Shown here one piece after another: positions 1 to 8,938 of a stretch of DNA of 54,448 nt. A model generated the notes under the pieces. That model had not been told where the DNA came from. It was given only the letters and a program-made list of their open reading frames with translations, and searched no databases. Made by a program: the position numbers and the translations under genes. The first letter of the stretch is position 1; every line of letters starts with the position of its first letter. The stretch is from Paenibacillus sp. JCM 18996 (GTDB lineage: Bacteria > Bacillota > Bacilli > Paenibacillales > NBRC-103111), in assembly GCA_001313085.1 (NCBI GenBank), contig BBFE01000025.1, positions 1 to 54,448 of the forward strand, read 5' to 3'.

Positions 1-751
1 CCAGCGAGCTTGGACGTGCCTGTCGGAGCTGCTCCGCTCCGCCCGCGAGCTTGGACGCGCCGTCCTCCAGGCTTTGGATACCGCTCTGCAGCGGCATGGT
101 TCCCTCGGCGATCAATCGGCTCAGATTCCGGTCCACCTCGGCCAGGCCATTCTCCACCTTTTTCGAACCGTCCGACAGCTGCGAAGCGCCGTCTGCCGCT
201 TTAGCCAAGCCATCGGACAGCGTATGGATGTTATCGAACACCGACTGGGCGTAAGCTTTAGTCAGGTTGCGGGAGATTTCCGCTTTCATCTTCTCCATGG
301 CATTGCGCCCGATCTGGTTGGAAGCGAAGTTGGTGCTTTCATTCGACACGAATTTGATCATCGAAGGCACCGGATTGGCCTCCAGCACTTTAGTGGCGTT
401 TTGCGAGAAATCGTCCGGTATTTCCACGGCCATGTAATATTTGTGCTGCTCCAACCCCCGGTCGGCCTCTTCCTTTGTCACAAACTGCCAGTTGAAGTCC
501 TTCGTTTCCTTGATTTTATCCGTAAAATCTTTCCCGACATCCACCTGTTTGCCGTTGAATACCGCCCCCTTGTCTTCGTTCACAACGGCAACGGGCATAT
601 CGTGCAGCTTGCCGTAAGGATCCCAGAAAGCCCACAGGAACGCCGAAATGTACATTAAAGGAATAAGCGCTACGGCCAGGACGGAAACCAGAAGCATTTT
701 GGCGGTGAAGATGGCTTTCAGTTCCTGTTTCAGCGCTGACAGGATTTTCAT
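1..751 (-). CDS. YhgE/Pip family membrane protein, N-terminal part (runs off the window)
   Basis: About 250 N-terminal residues are present and the rest lies beyond the left edge. The start is the ATG at 751-749, preceded by AAAGGAG. Seen: a membrane segment near residues 18-42, then the family signature VAVVNEDKGA, then an extracytoplasmic region ending in small-residue repeats such as LADGLAKAADGASQLSDG. Known: YhgE/Pip proteins are ABC-2-like envelope proteins that serve as phage receptors or help export small secreted factors. The TetR gene just upstream on the same strand probably controls it. No frame break is visible in this part. Confidence 0.85.
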   Translation of the reverse strand, partial: MKILSALKQELKAIFTAKMLLVSVLAVALIPLMYISAFLWAFWDPYGKLHDMPVAVVNEDKGAVFNGKQVDVGKDFTDKIKETKDFNWQFVTKEEADRGLEQHKYYMAVEIPDDFSQNATKVLEANPVPSMIKFVSNESTNFASNQIGRNAMEKMKAEISRNLTKAYAQSVFDNIHTLSDGLAKAADGASQLSDGSKKVENGLAEVDRNLSRLIAEGTMPLQSGIQSLEDGASKLAGGAEQLRQARPSSL

Positions 752-856
752 TGGTTCTCTCTCCTTTGTTTACTTTATAAGTACTGAATGACTATCTTTC
801 TCAATCGGTCATTTCAGGCCGAAAAAAAAGCGGCGCCAAGCTAACCTTATTTTACT

Positions 857-924
857 GAAAATTGAAGCCTTACCGAAAAGTTGATCGCCTTACCAGAAAA
901 TTGAGCGCCTTGCCGAATTGAGCG
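857..924. repeat. Short tandem repeat, about 20 bp, 3.5 degenerate copies
   Basis: Between the TetR gene and yhgE there are three and a half head-to-tail copies of a unit close to GAAAATTGANCGCCTTACC. Copies begin near 857, 875, 895 and 915 and differ by a few bases. Function is unknown. It could bind the TetR protein or be a slippage product. Confidence 0.6.
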
Positions 925-942
925 TCATTTTGACCATAAAAG

Positions 943-1518
943 TTATCTCACCGCCAAGCCGTCCACCAGATAAAGCTGAAACAAACGGGCTATTTCCGCT
1001 TTGTCGAGCGGGGGGTGGCTTTTCTCCCAGTCGTAGACGAACGCGGCGTACAGCTTCAGCATCGTAAAAGCGGTAATCTCCGGATCGCACGGCTTCAACT
1101 CGCCTTTTTCAACCGCTTTCTGCACGTACTTGCTGATGAACGCCAGGATCGACTTCTCGATTTTGTCCATGCCGTCCTTGGCCGCCTGGGTTCCCATGTC
1201 CCTGATTTCGTGCGAAAGCCGGATCGTCAGCTCGTGCTGCTTGCGGAACTCCAAGATATGATAGAGCACCTGGTTCAGGTTTTCGAAAAAAGACCGGTCC
1301 GGATCGATCTCCGCTTCCGCCGCGCTGCGCACCTCGAGGATCAGAGATTTGAGTATCTCGTCGAACAGCTCTTCCTTTGTGGAAAAAAAGGTATAGATCG
1401 TGCCCTTGCCCACATTGGCCAATTTGGCTACCTGATCCATCGTCGTCGCTTTGTACCGAAAAGGGCGAACGATTTGCCTGCGGCCTCAATGATTAATTTT
1501 TTTTCTGTCAGTGGACAT
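943..1518 (-). CDS. TetR/AcrR family transcriptional regulator (frame broken near its N-terminus)
   Basis: The ATG at 1518-1516 follows AGGAGG with 6 bases of spacing, so it is the likely start. The N-terminal helix-turn-helix is recognisable (MDQVAKLANVGKGTIYTFF), followed by STKEELF and an all-helical ligand domain; the reconstructed length of about 190 residues is normal for TetR. Two compensating breaks separate the start from the HTH: an A8 run (as read on the minus strand) that needs 7, and a lost base before the TACAAAG that should encode YK. Inferred role: autorepressor and regulator of the downstream YhgE/Pip gene. Confidence 0.8.
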
Positions 1519-1688
1519 GGTCCGCCTCCTGCTCAGGTATGAATCTGAACTTATGACCAGATGGTTAAAGTGGTCAATCAGTATGATAGCATTTTTTTTC
1601 GCGCGGTTTGGAAAGGTGCAAAATTCCCCCAACCATGGGCAGCAAACTCTATTACTCTATCTTATACCGGCGCTTCTGTGAATATGCG

Positions 1689-2405
1689 TTAAATTTGCGG
1701 TTTCTCGCAAAGCTTTTCTACCACATGACCGTAAGTTGCCAAAGCTTCTATTCCGAGAGGAGTAATCTCGTAAATGCCTCTTTGCTTCCTTCGAAACCAC
1801 CGGTAATAATTTTTTCTGCAGCATGCCCGCCACGTTCATGTTTCCGGTCCTTATCTTTAACTCGCGAGGCGAGAGAGGGCCATGGACTTGCAGCAGATGC
1901 GCGCAGTGGAGTGCTTTCTCCCTGTAGGCCGTGACGAGCTTCGTCCGTGTCGTTCCCCCGATATTGTAGTCTCCGCTTCGTTCCTTGAATTCGCTCAGCA
2001 TCCGCTCCCTGCCGCGCTTGTTCGCTCTTGGCACATAGGGGACCGGATGGCAGACGACTTCGACGGACGGCTTGTTCCGTTTATAGAACTGAACCGTCAG
2101 CAGTCCCAGCCCCAGCATGCGGCACAAACGCTCCACTTCTCTCCAGGAAAGCTTGTGAGGGGCTTTTCCTTTGAAGGGGAGCTCGAAGGCGACGTATACT
2201 TTATCCGTCAAGGCCAGCCGGTCGATTCCCTGGACGAGCAGGGGGATGCTGAACGACCGTTTCAGCTCGACGATGACGGGCACTTCCTCGCCGCGCACGG
2301 CTACGAGGTCGCAGTGGTTGACTTCTCCCCGGACTTCGTAGCCTTGGGACTCAAGATACATTTTGACGGGAAGGTATAGTTCAGTTTCGTTTTTTTGACA
2401 GCCAT
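1689..2405 (-). CDS. DUF2161 family PD-(D/E)XK-like protein
   Basis: The start ATG at 2405-2403 has AAGGAGG 7 bases upstream. Seen: a conserved N-terminal half with YEVRGEVNHCDLVAV and PVIVELKR, which fits a PD-(D/E)XK nuclease fold, then RMLGLGLLTVQF and, in the C-terminal half, EKALHCAHLL and LSPRELK, which resembles a winged helix. Known: DUF2161 proteins are common in Bacillales and have no settled biochemical role. An A6 run near 1810-1815 shifts the frame; with 5 bases the protein continues as NYYRWFRRKQRGIY and ends at the stop at 1689. The A7 run just after the start also breaks the frame. It lies 12 bases after the maltose acetyltransferase stop, so the two genes are probably cotranscribed. 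Confidence 0.75.
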
Positions 2406-2417
2406 AGATGCGCCTCC

Positions 2418-2997
2418 TTACGTCAAATCCCTGATTATTCGGCAAGGGTTGCCCGCCGCGACCACATTTGCCGGTACAGGTTTGGTCACGACGCTGCCCG
2501 AGCCGATCACCGTGTTGTCTCCGATGGTCACGCCGGGGTTAATCACCGCCGATCCGCCGATCCACACGTTATTGCCTATAGACACTCGCGACCCTCGCTC
2601 CAGCGCGGTACCACGCGACTGCAGGTCGAGGGGACGGAAGGCGGTGTAGATGTGCACTCCCGGAGACAGGGACACGTTGTTCCCGATGAGGACGGGGGCC
2701 TGGTCCAATATAACGCAGCCGAAATGGGCATAGAAATTATCCCCAACGCGGATGTTGTAGCCGTAATCGCAGCGGAAGGGCGGCTCGATGTCAAAGCCGG
2801 AACCTGCCGAGCCGAACAGCAGCAGTATCAGGTCTTTGCGCCGTTCGAACTCCGTCTCCTCCGTGTCGTTGTATAATCTGGTCAGCCTTCTCGCGTTCCG
2901 GCGATCCGCGTCCAATTCGGGATCCGACGGCTGATAGGGCAGGCCGGCCAGCATTTTTTCCCTTTTCCGTGAGCTCCTCCCCAATCTCTTTCTCCAT
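2418..2997 (-). CDS. maa: Maltose O-acetyltransferase-like sugar acetyltransferase
   Basis: Left-handed beta-helix (hexapeptide repeat) acyltransferase of about 190 residues. Seen: the N-terminal maltose-acetyltransferase domain (KMLAGLPYQPSDPEL), the motif FRCDYGYNI, and C-terminal repeats with IGNNVWIGGSAVINPGVTIG, ending PCRIIRDL. Known: the family transfers acetyl from acetyl-CoA to the 6-hydroxyl of sugars. The natural start is probably the ATG at 2997; one extra base in the GGGAAAAAA stretch near 2950-2960 separates it from the body. A longer in-frame start at 3011 exists but lacks family similarity. It is the first gene of a two-gene operon with the DUF2161 gene. Confidence 0.8.
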
Positions 2998-3115
2998 TCT
3001 CCGCGTTCCACTCCAGTCCTTTTTTGCTATTAATATTACCCTTTCTCCAAGCCTAAGTACAAGCAGCGGAAAACTTGTTTTCACGCCTTTCTTTCACAAA
3101 AAAAATTCGGGAAAC

Positions 3116-3144
3116 TTTCTTGTCTGGGCGCATAGGTATATAAT
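3116..3144 (+). promoter_or_regulatory. Possible promoter upstream of prkA
   Basis: A perfect TATAAT lies at 3139-3144, with only a weak -35 match (TTTCTT) 17 bases upstream. prkA is usually transcribed by sporulation sigma factors in Bacillus, and no clear sigma-E or sigma-K site was found here, so the assignment is tentative. The rest of the 300-base gap before prkA holds nothing else I recognise. Confidence 0.3.
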
Positions 3145-3299
3145 ACACACTTCGTCGATGCCAGTGTTCCTGACATGAAGGTGCCGGGAGACGAACGGGC
3201 ATACGATTGCAGACAGAAGCAATACCCGAGACAAGGGCGAATAACCTTCCTCAAGACGCTGCTTTTAACTCATTTGGTGACAGGTGAAAGGAGGTTACT

Positions 3300-5218
3300 A
3301 TGGATATTTTTTTTCAAAGGATTATGGAACACCGCGCAGAAAAGGAAAAAAGTCAACTGGACAGGAACTTTCGGGGAATATCTGGACATTGTCAGGAAAA
3401 AAAATCCAAGTGTAGCCAGAACCGCGCATACCCGGGTCTATGATATGATTGCATGGCATGGGGTGGTTGAGGAGAACGGAAGGAAGAAATATAAATTTTT
3501 TTTCAATCGGAAATTTTTTTGGGCTGGATTCGGCGATCGAGAAGCTGGTGGAGGAGTACTTCCACTCGGCGGCCAAACGGCTTGAGGTCAAGAAGCGGAT
3601 TCTGCTGCTGATGGGTCCGGTCAGCGGCGGAAAGTCCACCATTGTCACGCTGCTCAAGAGGGGACTGGAACGGTACTCGCGTTCGGAGGAAGGCGCCATC
3701 TATGCCATAAAAGGATCCCCGATGCATGAAGAGCCGCTGCTGCTGATCCCGCATGAGCTTCGCCCGGAGATCGAGCGTGAGCTGGATGTGAAGATCGAAG
3801 GCAATCTGTCCCCCTACAGCCAAATGATGCTCAAAACCCAGTATGACGGGCGGATTGAAGATGTGCTGGTGGAGCGGATTTTTTCTGTCGGAGGAGAACC
3901 GGATCGGGATCGGAACCTTTTCCCCCTCAGATCCGAAGTCCCAGGACATTGCCGACCTTACGGGCAGCATCGACTTTTCCACTATTACCGAGTACGGTTC
4001 GGAGTCGGATCCCCGAGCGTACCGTTTTGACGGGGAGCTGAACAAGGCCAACCGGGGGATGATGGAATTCCAGGAAATGCTGAAGTGCGACGAAAAGTTT
4101 CTGTGGAACCTGCTTTCCCTGACTCAGGAGGGCAATTTCAAAGCGGGCCGGTTCGCCCTGATCTCCGCGGATGAGCTCATCATCGCCCATACGAACGAAT
4201 CCGAGTATAAATCTTTTATCTCCAACAAAAAAAAGAACGAAGCGCTCCAATCGAGAATGATCGTCATGCCTATTCCTTACAATTTACGGGTGAGCGACGA
4301 AGAAAAAAATTTACACCAAGCTGATCCGGCAGAGCGATATGTCCCAAATGCATATTGCGCCTCATGCGCTTAGGGCCGGGGCCATCTTCTCCATCTTGAC
4401 CAGATTGAAGGAATCCAAGAAGCAGGGGATGGATCTCATCAAGAAGATGCGCATGTATGACGGTGAATCCGTCGAAGGCTACAAGGAAGCCGACCTGAAG
4501 GAAATGCAGAACGAATACTTGGAAGAAGGAATGACCGGTATCGACCCGCGGTATGTCATCAACCGGATTTCCACCGCTTTGATCCGCCAGGATCTTCAGT
4601 GCATTAACGCGCTGGATGTCCTGCGGGCGATGAAAGACGGGCTCGATCAGCATCCTTCCATTACGAAAGAGGAACGGGACCGTTATCTCAACTTTATTTC
4701 GGTGGCGCGAAAAGAGTATGACGAGCTGGCCAAAAAAAGAAGTGCAGAAGGCGTTTGTCTATTCCTATGAGGAGTCGGCGAAAACGCTTTTTTTAACAAC
4801 TACCTGGACAATATTGAGGCTTACTGCAACTGGGGCAAAATCAAGGATCCGCTGACCGGTGAAGAGGTCGATCCGGATGAAAGGCTTATGCGCTCCATCG
4901 AGGAACAGATCGGCATTTCCGAGAATGCGAAAAAAAAGCGTTTCGCGAAGAGATCCTGATCCGCATGTCTTCTTATTCGAGAAAGAGCAAAAAAAATTCA
5001 GCTACAGTTCCCATGAAAGGCTGCGGGAGGCGATCGAGAAGAAACTGTTCGTCGATTTGAAGGACGTCGTGAAAATCACGACCTCCACCAAGACGCCGGA
5101 CGAAAGCCAACTGAAGAAGATCAACGAAGTGACACGCAGGCTGATTGACGAGCACGGATACTGCCCGGTCTGCTCCAACGAGCTGCTTCGGTATGTGGGA
5201 AGTTTGTTGAACCGGTAG
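3300..5218 (+). CDS. prkA: PrkA family serine protein kinase (sporulation)
   Basis: Start ATG with AAAGGAGG at 3287-3294. When the frame is restored the protein matches PrkA along its whole length of about 635 residues (family about 631). Seen: the Walker A loop GPVSGGKST, DLTGSIDFSTI and SDPRAYRFDGELNKANRG of the AAA-like domain, FLWNLLSLTQEGNFKAGRFA (20 residues), and the C-terminal kinase-like part with KDVVKITTSTKTPDE. Known: PrkA is a Ser/Thr kinase or AAA+ protease-like protein made early in sporulation. The frame is broken at about ten A/T runs, for example A6 at 3346-3351 (5 needed), T8 at 3496-3503 (7 needed), A7 in GAAAAAAATTT near 4310, and A8 runs near 4930 and 4990. Its usual partners yhbH and spoVR are not adjacent but lie at 39.5-42.1 kb. 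Confidence 0.9.
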
Positions 5219-5318
5219 GCGTGCACGGGCAGTGCGCGTCTGCAGCCGGGCTGCAGCGGTATAACCTTGCACAACTTGACTGATACCTTAGATGCGGGAA
5301 TTTTATGAAGAGGCGTGG

Positions 5319-5350
5319 AAAGCCGCTGTGCATTTATGCGCAGCGGCTTT
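5319..5350 (+). terminator. Probable terminator after prkA
   Basis: Perfect inverted repeat AAAGCCGCTG / CAGCGGCTTT around a 12-base loop, 100 bases after the prkA stop. The following T tract is short, so termination may be weak or bidirectional. Confidence 0.65.
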
Positions 5351-5424
5351 GTGCTTGTACGGGAAATTATGATTTTCGGCGGCTCTTAATAAAATGTTGC
5401 TTAATTCGATGAATTCGATAAACT

Positions 5425-5433
5425 TGTGGATAA
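5425..5433. other. Perfect DnaA box (TGTGGATAA)
   Basis: The 9-mer is the exact reverse complement of the DnaA box TTATCCACA. It sits in an AT-rich segment whose flanks resemble the segment at 8136-8175, where the same box recurs. Confidence 0.6.
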
Positions 5434-5508
5434 GTGTGGGTTTAGCTACCATTCATTCGCCGGGAGAGCCGCTCGTTGGAATACATTAAATGGAAATCCT
5501 GAATCTAA

Positions 5509-6150
5509 TTGGACTTTCGATATGGCCAGAACCCTCCAGTCAATTTTGCTGTTATAAATTTTGTATCCTGTATTGCTGAATCAGGCTGTTTCACTTGTCC
5601 AAATACCCATACACATTGCGTTTCCTGGAATAAATTAATAGGAAATCCATGGATGGGAAGGATTGGTGTCAATTTATGGGGTGCAGTTGCCGTAAGCAAT
5701 GCAGATGTAAAAGACCAGGTCGACGCGGTTTTGTTTGTTCATGCAGCGCTTCGAACATTCGAAGGATTACACAAACGTTAGCCGGGGTGAGCGCTGTATA
5801 TCGGGCGGATGCCGATTTGGAGTGCCAAGGTGCGTTATGCAGAGGAATTGACAGCGATATTATTTATGATTGGACGGCTGTGCCGCTGTCCGGTAATCTT
5901 CAGGTAGTGGGGGATACCCGAAAAAATAGGGAATAACACTCTGGTCGTCAGAGGAACTGGAACATTGGATTTAAGCGTGACAGTTACCTTCCGTTGCAGG
6001 GTATTTGGCGGCGGATTTGAGGATTGCAGAAGAACGGCGAGCATGCGATTTACTCAAAATCCAACAGGAGCATTCAGAGCACGTGGAAATTATGCCGCAC
6101 CTCTGCTCGCTCGTAAGACCACGCAGAAGACAATTCAGAAGCAGAAATAA
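5509..6150 (+). CDS. Hypothetical cysteine-rich protein (frame broken, start uncertain)
   Basis: Three overlapping open stretches appear to be one gene of about 200 residues. The frame moves near 5750 and again at an A6 run at about 5921-5926; with 5 bases the protein reads IGNNTLVVRGTGTLDL and continues to the stop at 6150. Seen: several cysteines (CIAESGCFTCPNTHTHC), a probable beta-rich body (VIYDW-like strands, LDLSVTVTFRC) and a basic tail. I do not recognise the family. The motif LNGNPESNWTF just upstream in another frame suggests the true start lies before 5509. No ribosome binding site is clear. Confidence 0.4.
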
Positions 6151-6162
6151 CTAAGGTTCGTA

Positions 6163-6199
6163 AAAAAAGCCCTCTCTTCTCTTCATTGGGAGGGCTTTT
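6163..6199 (+). terminator. Rho-independent terminator
   Basis: Stem AAAAGCCCTC / GAGGGCTTTT with a short loop, 13 bases after the stop of the preceding hypothetical gene. A-run and T-run on both sides make it potentially bidirectional. Confidence 0.75.
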
Positions 6200-6254
6200 C
6201 CTTTAACATATGCCATTATGGCACTTTTCTTGGTGGCAGCTTTTGAGCAATTTG

Positions 6255-6621
6255 CTATGCGCTTTCGCCGCCATAGGACTGTGAGAGCATCATTTCAGTC
6301 TCAGCTGCAGCCTTGCGAAACAATTCGTCTGCCAAAATGATTCGCTCAGCTATATCTTGTACGATTTTTTACACCATATAGATTCTCCAGGGTTAATACA
6401 ACTTCGACGGGAAAATCCCGAGACGCATGAACCAGAAAGCAGTCAGCTTGGAATGGAGTATAGATAATCCGGAGCACATCAACAAATGGGTTCAAAACAT
6501 ACTTTTGATAGTAAATCAACGACTCTAGAAAAAAGCCCGCGTTTAGTATATTTGACCGCCCGAGCAAACTGAAGGGGGAAATCGGCCAATAATGATGCCG
6601 CACCGCGGGCGGTCCGTCCAC
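6255..6621 (-). pseudogene. C-terminal remnant, possibly of a nucleotidyltransferase-like protein
   Basis: Two frames join at an A6 run near 6366-6371 to give about 120 residues ending ELFRKAAAETEMMLSQSYGG before the stop at 6255. Seen: LNPFVDVLRIIYTPFQADCF and ASRDFPVEVVLTLENLYGV, a pattern that resembles the C-terminal helical region of small nucleotidyltransferase-domain proteins. No start codon with a ribosome binding site and no catalytic GSxxxG-type motif are present, so it is probably the tail of a truncated gene. The family assignment is weak. Confidence 0.3.
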
Positions 6622-6660
6622 GGAACATGGCGCTGTGAGTCGGGGTTCGGCCGCTGCTGC

Positions 6661-7541
6661 TTATTCCAGCTTCGCCCACTGCTCATAGCATTTGATCACG
6701 GCGCTCATGTCTTCATCGCCATATCCGACGTTGTTTGCGGTTTGAAACAGCTCTTTGACGGCTGCCAGCACAGGGGTGGGAATGTCGAGAGTATCCGCCA
6801 ATCCCTTGGCCAGCTTCAAATCCTTCAGCATAAGGCGGGTCATGAACTGCGGCGAAAAGTCCCGGCTGAGCATTTTGGGTCCTTTGATTTCAGCCATTCC
6901 GCTCCGGGCGCCGCCTGCGGCCACAACTTCGAGAAACAGCGCAGGATCCAGACCGGATTTTCGGACCAGTGACAGGCTTTCGGAAAGCGCCATCAAATTG
7001 ATTGCTGTCAGTGTATTATTTGCGAGCTTGGTCTTCGATCCGGATCCCTGGGCACCCATGTAGACCGCTTTTTTTTCCCATCGCCTGAAATACGGGCTTG
7101 CAGCTTTCGAAAAGTGTTTGGTCCCCTCCCACAATAAAGGTCAGCTGAGCTTCCCTGGCTTGCGGTTCGCTGCCGGTCACCGGCGCATCCAGCATGAGCA
7201 CGCCGATGTCTGCCAGGCACGCGGCCATTTCCACGCTGGTATCGGGAGAGATCGTGCTGCAGTCGACAAGGACGCGGCTCCGGACTGCTGGCGAAGTGCT
7301 TGGGCGATTCCCTCGTTCCCGAGAATGACCTCTTTCACAGCACGGTCGTCGGAAAGCATGGTAATGACCAGCTCCGCCTTTTGGGCCGCTTCTCCGGGGG
7401 TATCGGCAATGATGACGGAAGGCCCAAACCTTCGGTTTTCCGTCGGTCTCTGTTGAATACGGTCAGCTTGTAACCCGCTTTTAACAAATTCACAGCCATA
7501 TGACGCCCCATCGTGCCTAAACCGATAAATGCGATTTCCAT
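6661..7541 (-). CDS. NAD(P)-dependent 3-hydroxyisobutyrate dehydrogenase-family oxidoreductase
   Basis: Reconstructed length about 292 residues, typical of the family. Seen: N-terminal dinucleotide loop IAFIGLGTMGRHMA, substrate loop DAPVTGSE, and the catalytic-lysine region GSGSKTKLANNTLTA; the C-terminal helical domain ends with DEDMSAVIKCYEQ. Known: members (GarR, HibD, succinic semialdehyde or 2-hydroxy-3-oxopropionate reductases) reduce small beta-hydroxyacids; the exact substrate cannot be read off. The ATG at 7541 is chosen because GGAGG lies 7 bases upstream, whereas the ATG at 7547 is too close to it. Frame breaks lie near 7078 (T7 in the + strand), 7275 and 7430. Confidence 0.8.
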
Positions 7542-7733
7542 CTTCATGCCTCCGATCCAGAATTTTACACTCCACTTCATTATAACTTTACAAATCCGTG
7601 CCTTCAACGAATTTTGGTCAAGCCAGGCCGCGTTTATGCAAACAAGCCCAAATCCGGGCATTCGCCTCACTCTTTGGGCGCTGATATCATATACATAATA
7701 TATAACAACTAGAGAAAGCGAGTGAGTTGAGAG

Positions 7734-8001
7734 ATGACACAACAGCTTGAGCAGCATGCAGAAACACAACAGCAGGAAAGGCCTGTTTTCGGCCACGGCT
7801 TCGGGCACCACGGCTTCGGGCACGGATTTGGCCACGGATTTGGCCATGGCTTCGGCTCCTTGCTGCCGTTTTTTCTTCCTGTCCCCCTGGTTGTACTCTT
7901 ATCCATACTACAGCTACCCTTACTACGGTTATCCTTACTACGGTTATCCTTATTACGGCTATCCATATGGGTATCCATACTACGGCTACCCTTACTATTA
8001 A
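7734..8001 (+). CDS. FGHG / YPYYG repeat protein, possible spore or cell-surface protein
   Basis: A polar head (MTQQLEQHAETQQQ) is followed by five to six FGHG units, a short hydrophobic patch (SLLPFFFLSPWL) and then about seven YPYYG units to the stop. A T6 run at about 7870-7875 breaks the frame between the halves; with 5 bases they join. Length would be 88 residues. Known: Tyr/Gly/Pro-rich short proteins in Bacillales are often spore coat components, but I know no named homologue. A CATAATATA element at about 7694-7702 fits a sigma-K type -10 (CATANNNTA), which would agree with a coat role, but no -35 was established. Confidence 0.6.
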
Positions 8002-8012
8002 AAGCCAAAACG

Positions 8013-8078
8013 GAGCTGTCCCACAAATGGTTATGTCCTCTTGGGGACAGCTCGTTTTGGGGGACAGCTCTTTTTTTG
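8013..8078 (+). terminator. Three-armed terminator-like structure
   Basis: One arm, GAGCTGTCCC at 8013-8022, can pair with either of two copies of GGGACAGCTC (8044-8053 and 8061-8070). Only the second copy is followed by a T8 run. The two hairpins are mutually exclusive, as in an attenuator, although a simple duplication of a terminator arm would look the same. Confidence 0.65.
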
Positions 8079-8128
8079 CAAGCACGCGAACTTTACTAGC
8101 ACGAGCCTCTCCCCATCCGCGTTGCGGC

Positions 8129-8169
8129 TGTGGATAAAATGTTGATAAGTTCGATAAATTTGTGGATAA
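8129..8169. other. Pair of perfect DnaA boxes
   Basis: TGTGGATAA occurs at 8129-8137 and again at 8161-8169, in the same orientation and 32 bases apart, with near-matches (GTTGATAA, TTCGATAAA) between them. There is no dnaA or dnaN gene nearby, so this is not oriC. It could be a DnaA-titrating or regulatory cluster. Confidence 0.5.
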
Positions 8170-8218
8170 GTGTTATTTAGAGATTTAGATACATTTATCC
8201 GGTGGAAGATGTTGTTTT

Positions 8219-8386
8219 ATGAAAAAAACACTTCGTTTCCAATCTAGGGTCACCTTTGCGCGCACAGCGTTATATCGTGTAGGATGCCATTCTGTTACAG
8301 CGGGTCGTTGCCATCCAGTTTTCACCGGATGCCCCCCTGCTTTATTAAATGGAAATCGTGTATCTAATTTGACTTGGATATGGTGA
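8219..8386 (+). CDS. Short hypothetical ORF, 55 residues
   Basis: ATG with a GGTGG-like sequence about 10 bases upstream; uninterrupted to a TGA at 8384. The product is small and Cys/His containing (GCHSVTAGRCHP, FTGCPP) and ends with LNGNRVSN, a motif that is also encoded just upstream of 5509. No family recognised. It may be part of a duplicated, decaying locus rather than a working gene. Confidence 0.25.
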   Translation: MKKTLRFQSRVTFARTALYRVGCHSVTAGRCHPVFTGCPPALLNGNRVSNLTWIW

Positions 8387-8559
8387 GTGATGCATCTAAA
8401 TGGAAAACATCCATCAAATTCAGTGGTTATTCTAATAATTGACCGGGATAGATGCAATTAACGGGCGATTTTCCATTTATATTGCTCGGAAAGCAATCAA
8501 ACAGAGCAAATAGCAGCATATTTTCCCGTTAATCAAAGCAATGCAGCTTGCTCACCGCG

Positions 8560-8760
8560 CCATGCCCCACTTGAGCTGCCCCGATGCCCCTCTAAAATCG
8601 GTCTCGGTGCTCCTCTCCAGGCAGCCTCGATGCTTCCCGCCCTGCTTTCGAGATGATAACGGATGAATGTGTCGGGCGTCAAAAAAATAGAAAACGTCCC
8701 GCCTCCACTCGTAAGAATGGAAGGGGGACGTTCTTCGTCGCATGCTTTTCTAAGGTAAAT
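8560..8760 (-). pseudogene. Ghost copy of the DUF559-type gene (N-terminal piece) with its leader hairpin
   Basis: On the minus strand, one frame reads TFIRYHLESRAG, matching TFIRHHLESRTG in the remnant at 35.9-36.2 kb and the N-terminal region of the intact gene at 29962. Upstream of it the hairpin AACGTCCC / GGGACGTT (8687-8737) followed by a run of T matches the hairpin in front of the 36 kb copy. The flanking sequence 8740-8835 is also similar to 36190-36290. The coding part is out of frame and truncated. Confidence 0.55.
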
Positions 8761-8938
8761 GTATGAACGTGACCAGTCCCTATTATGAGAAACAGGTCTC
8801 TGTCTTTATTGACACATATGGTGATTGTGTTCCACGTTAGGATGGTTCCTTCCTGTGTGCGGCTTTCTTGCCCGTTAGGATGTTCCGTTTAAATTGGCTC
8901 AGCTGCCTGCCTCAGGCTGCCTTTCTCTTTATACTGCT

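Noticed and set aside
3300..5218. Programmed frameshifting in prkA
   Set aside because: About ten shifts, all at A/T runs and of mixed size, with no pseudoknot or slippery heptamer pattern; the same effect is seen in unrelated genes.
7734..8099. A longer hydrophobic membrane protein in the alternative frame after 7870
   Set aside because: The Leu-rich reading is the shifted frame of the YPYY repeat DNA; the YPYYG frame ends at a natural stop and keeps a regular repeat.
8129..8169. Chromosome or plasmid replication origin
   Set aside because: Only three perfect DnaA boxes, and no dnaA, dnaN, rep or par gene near.
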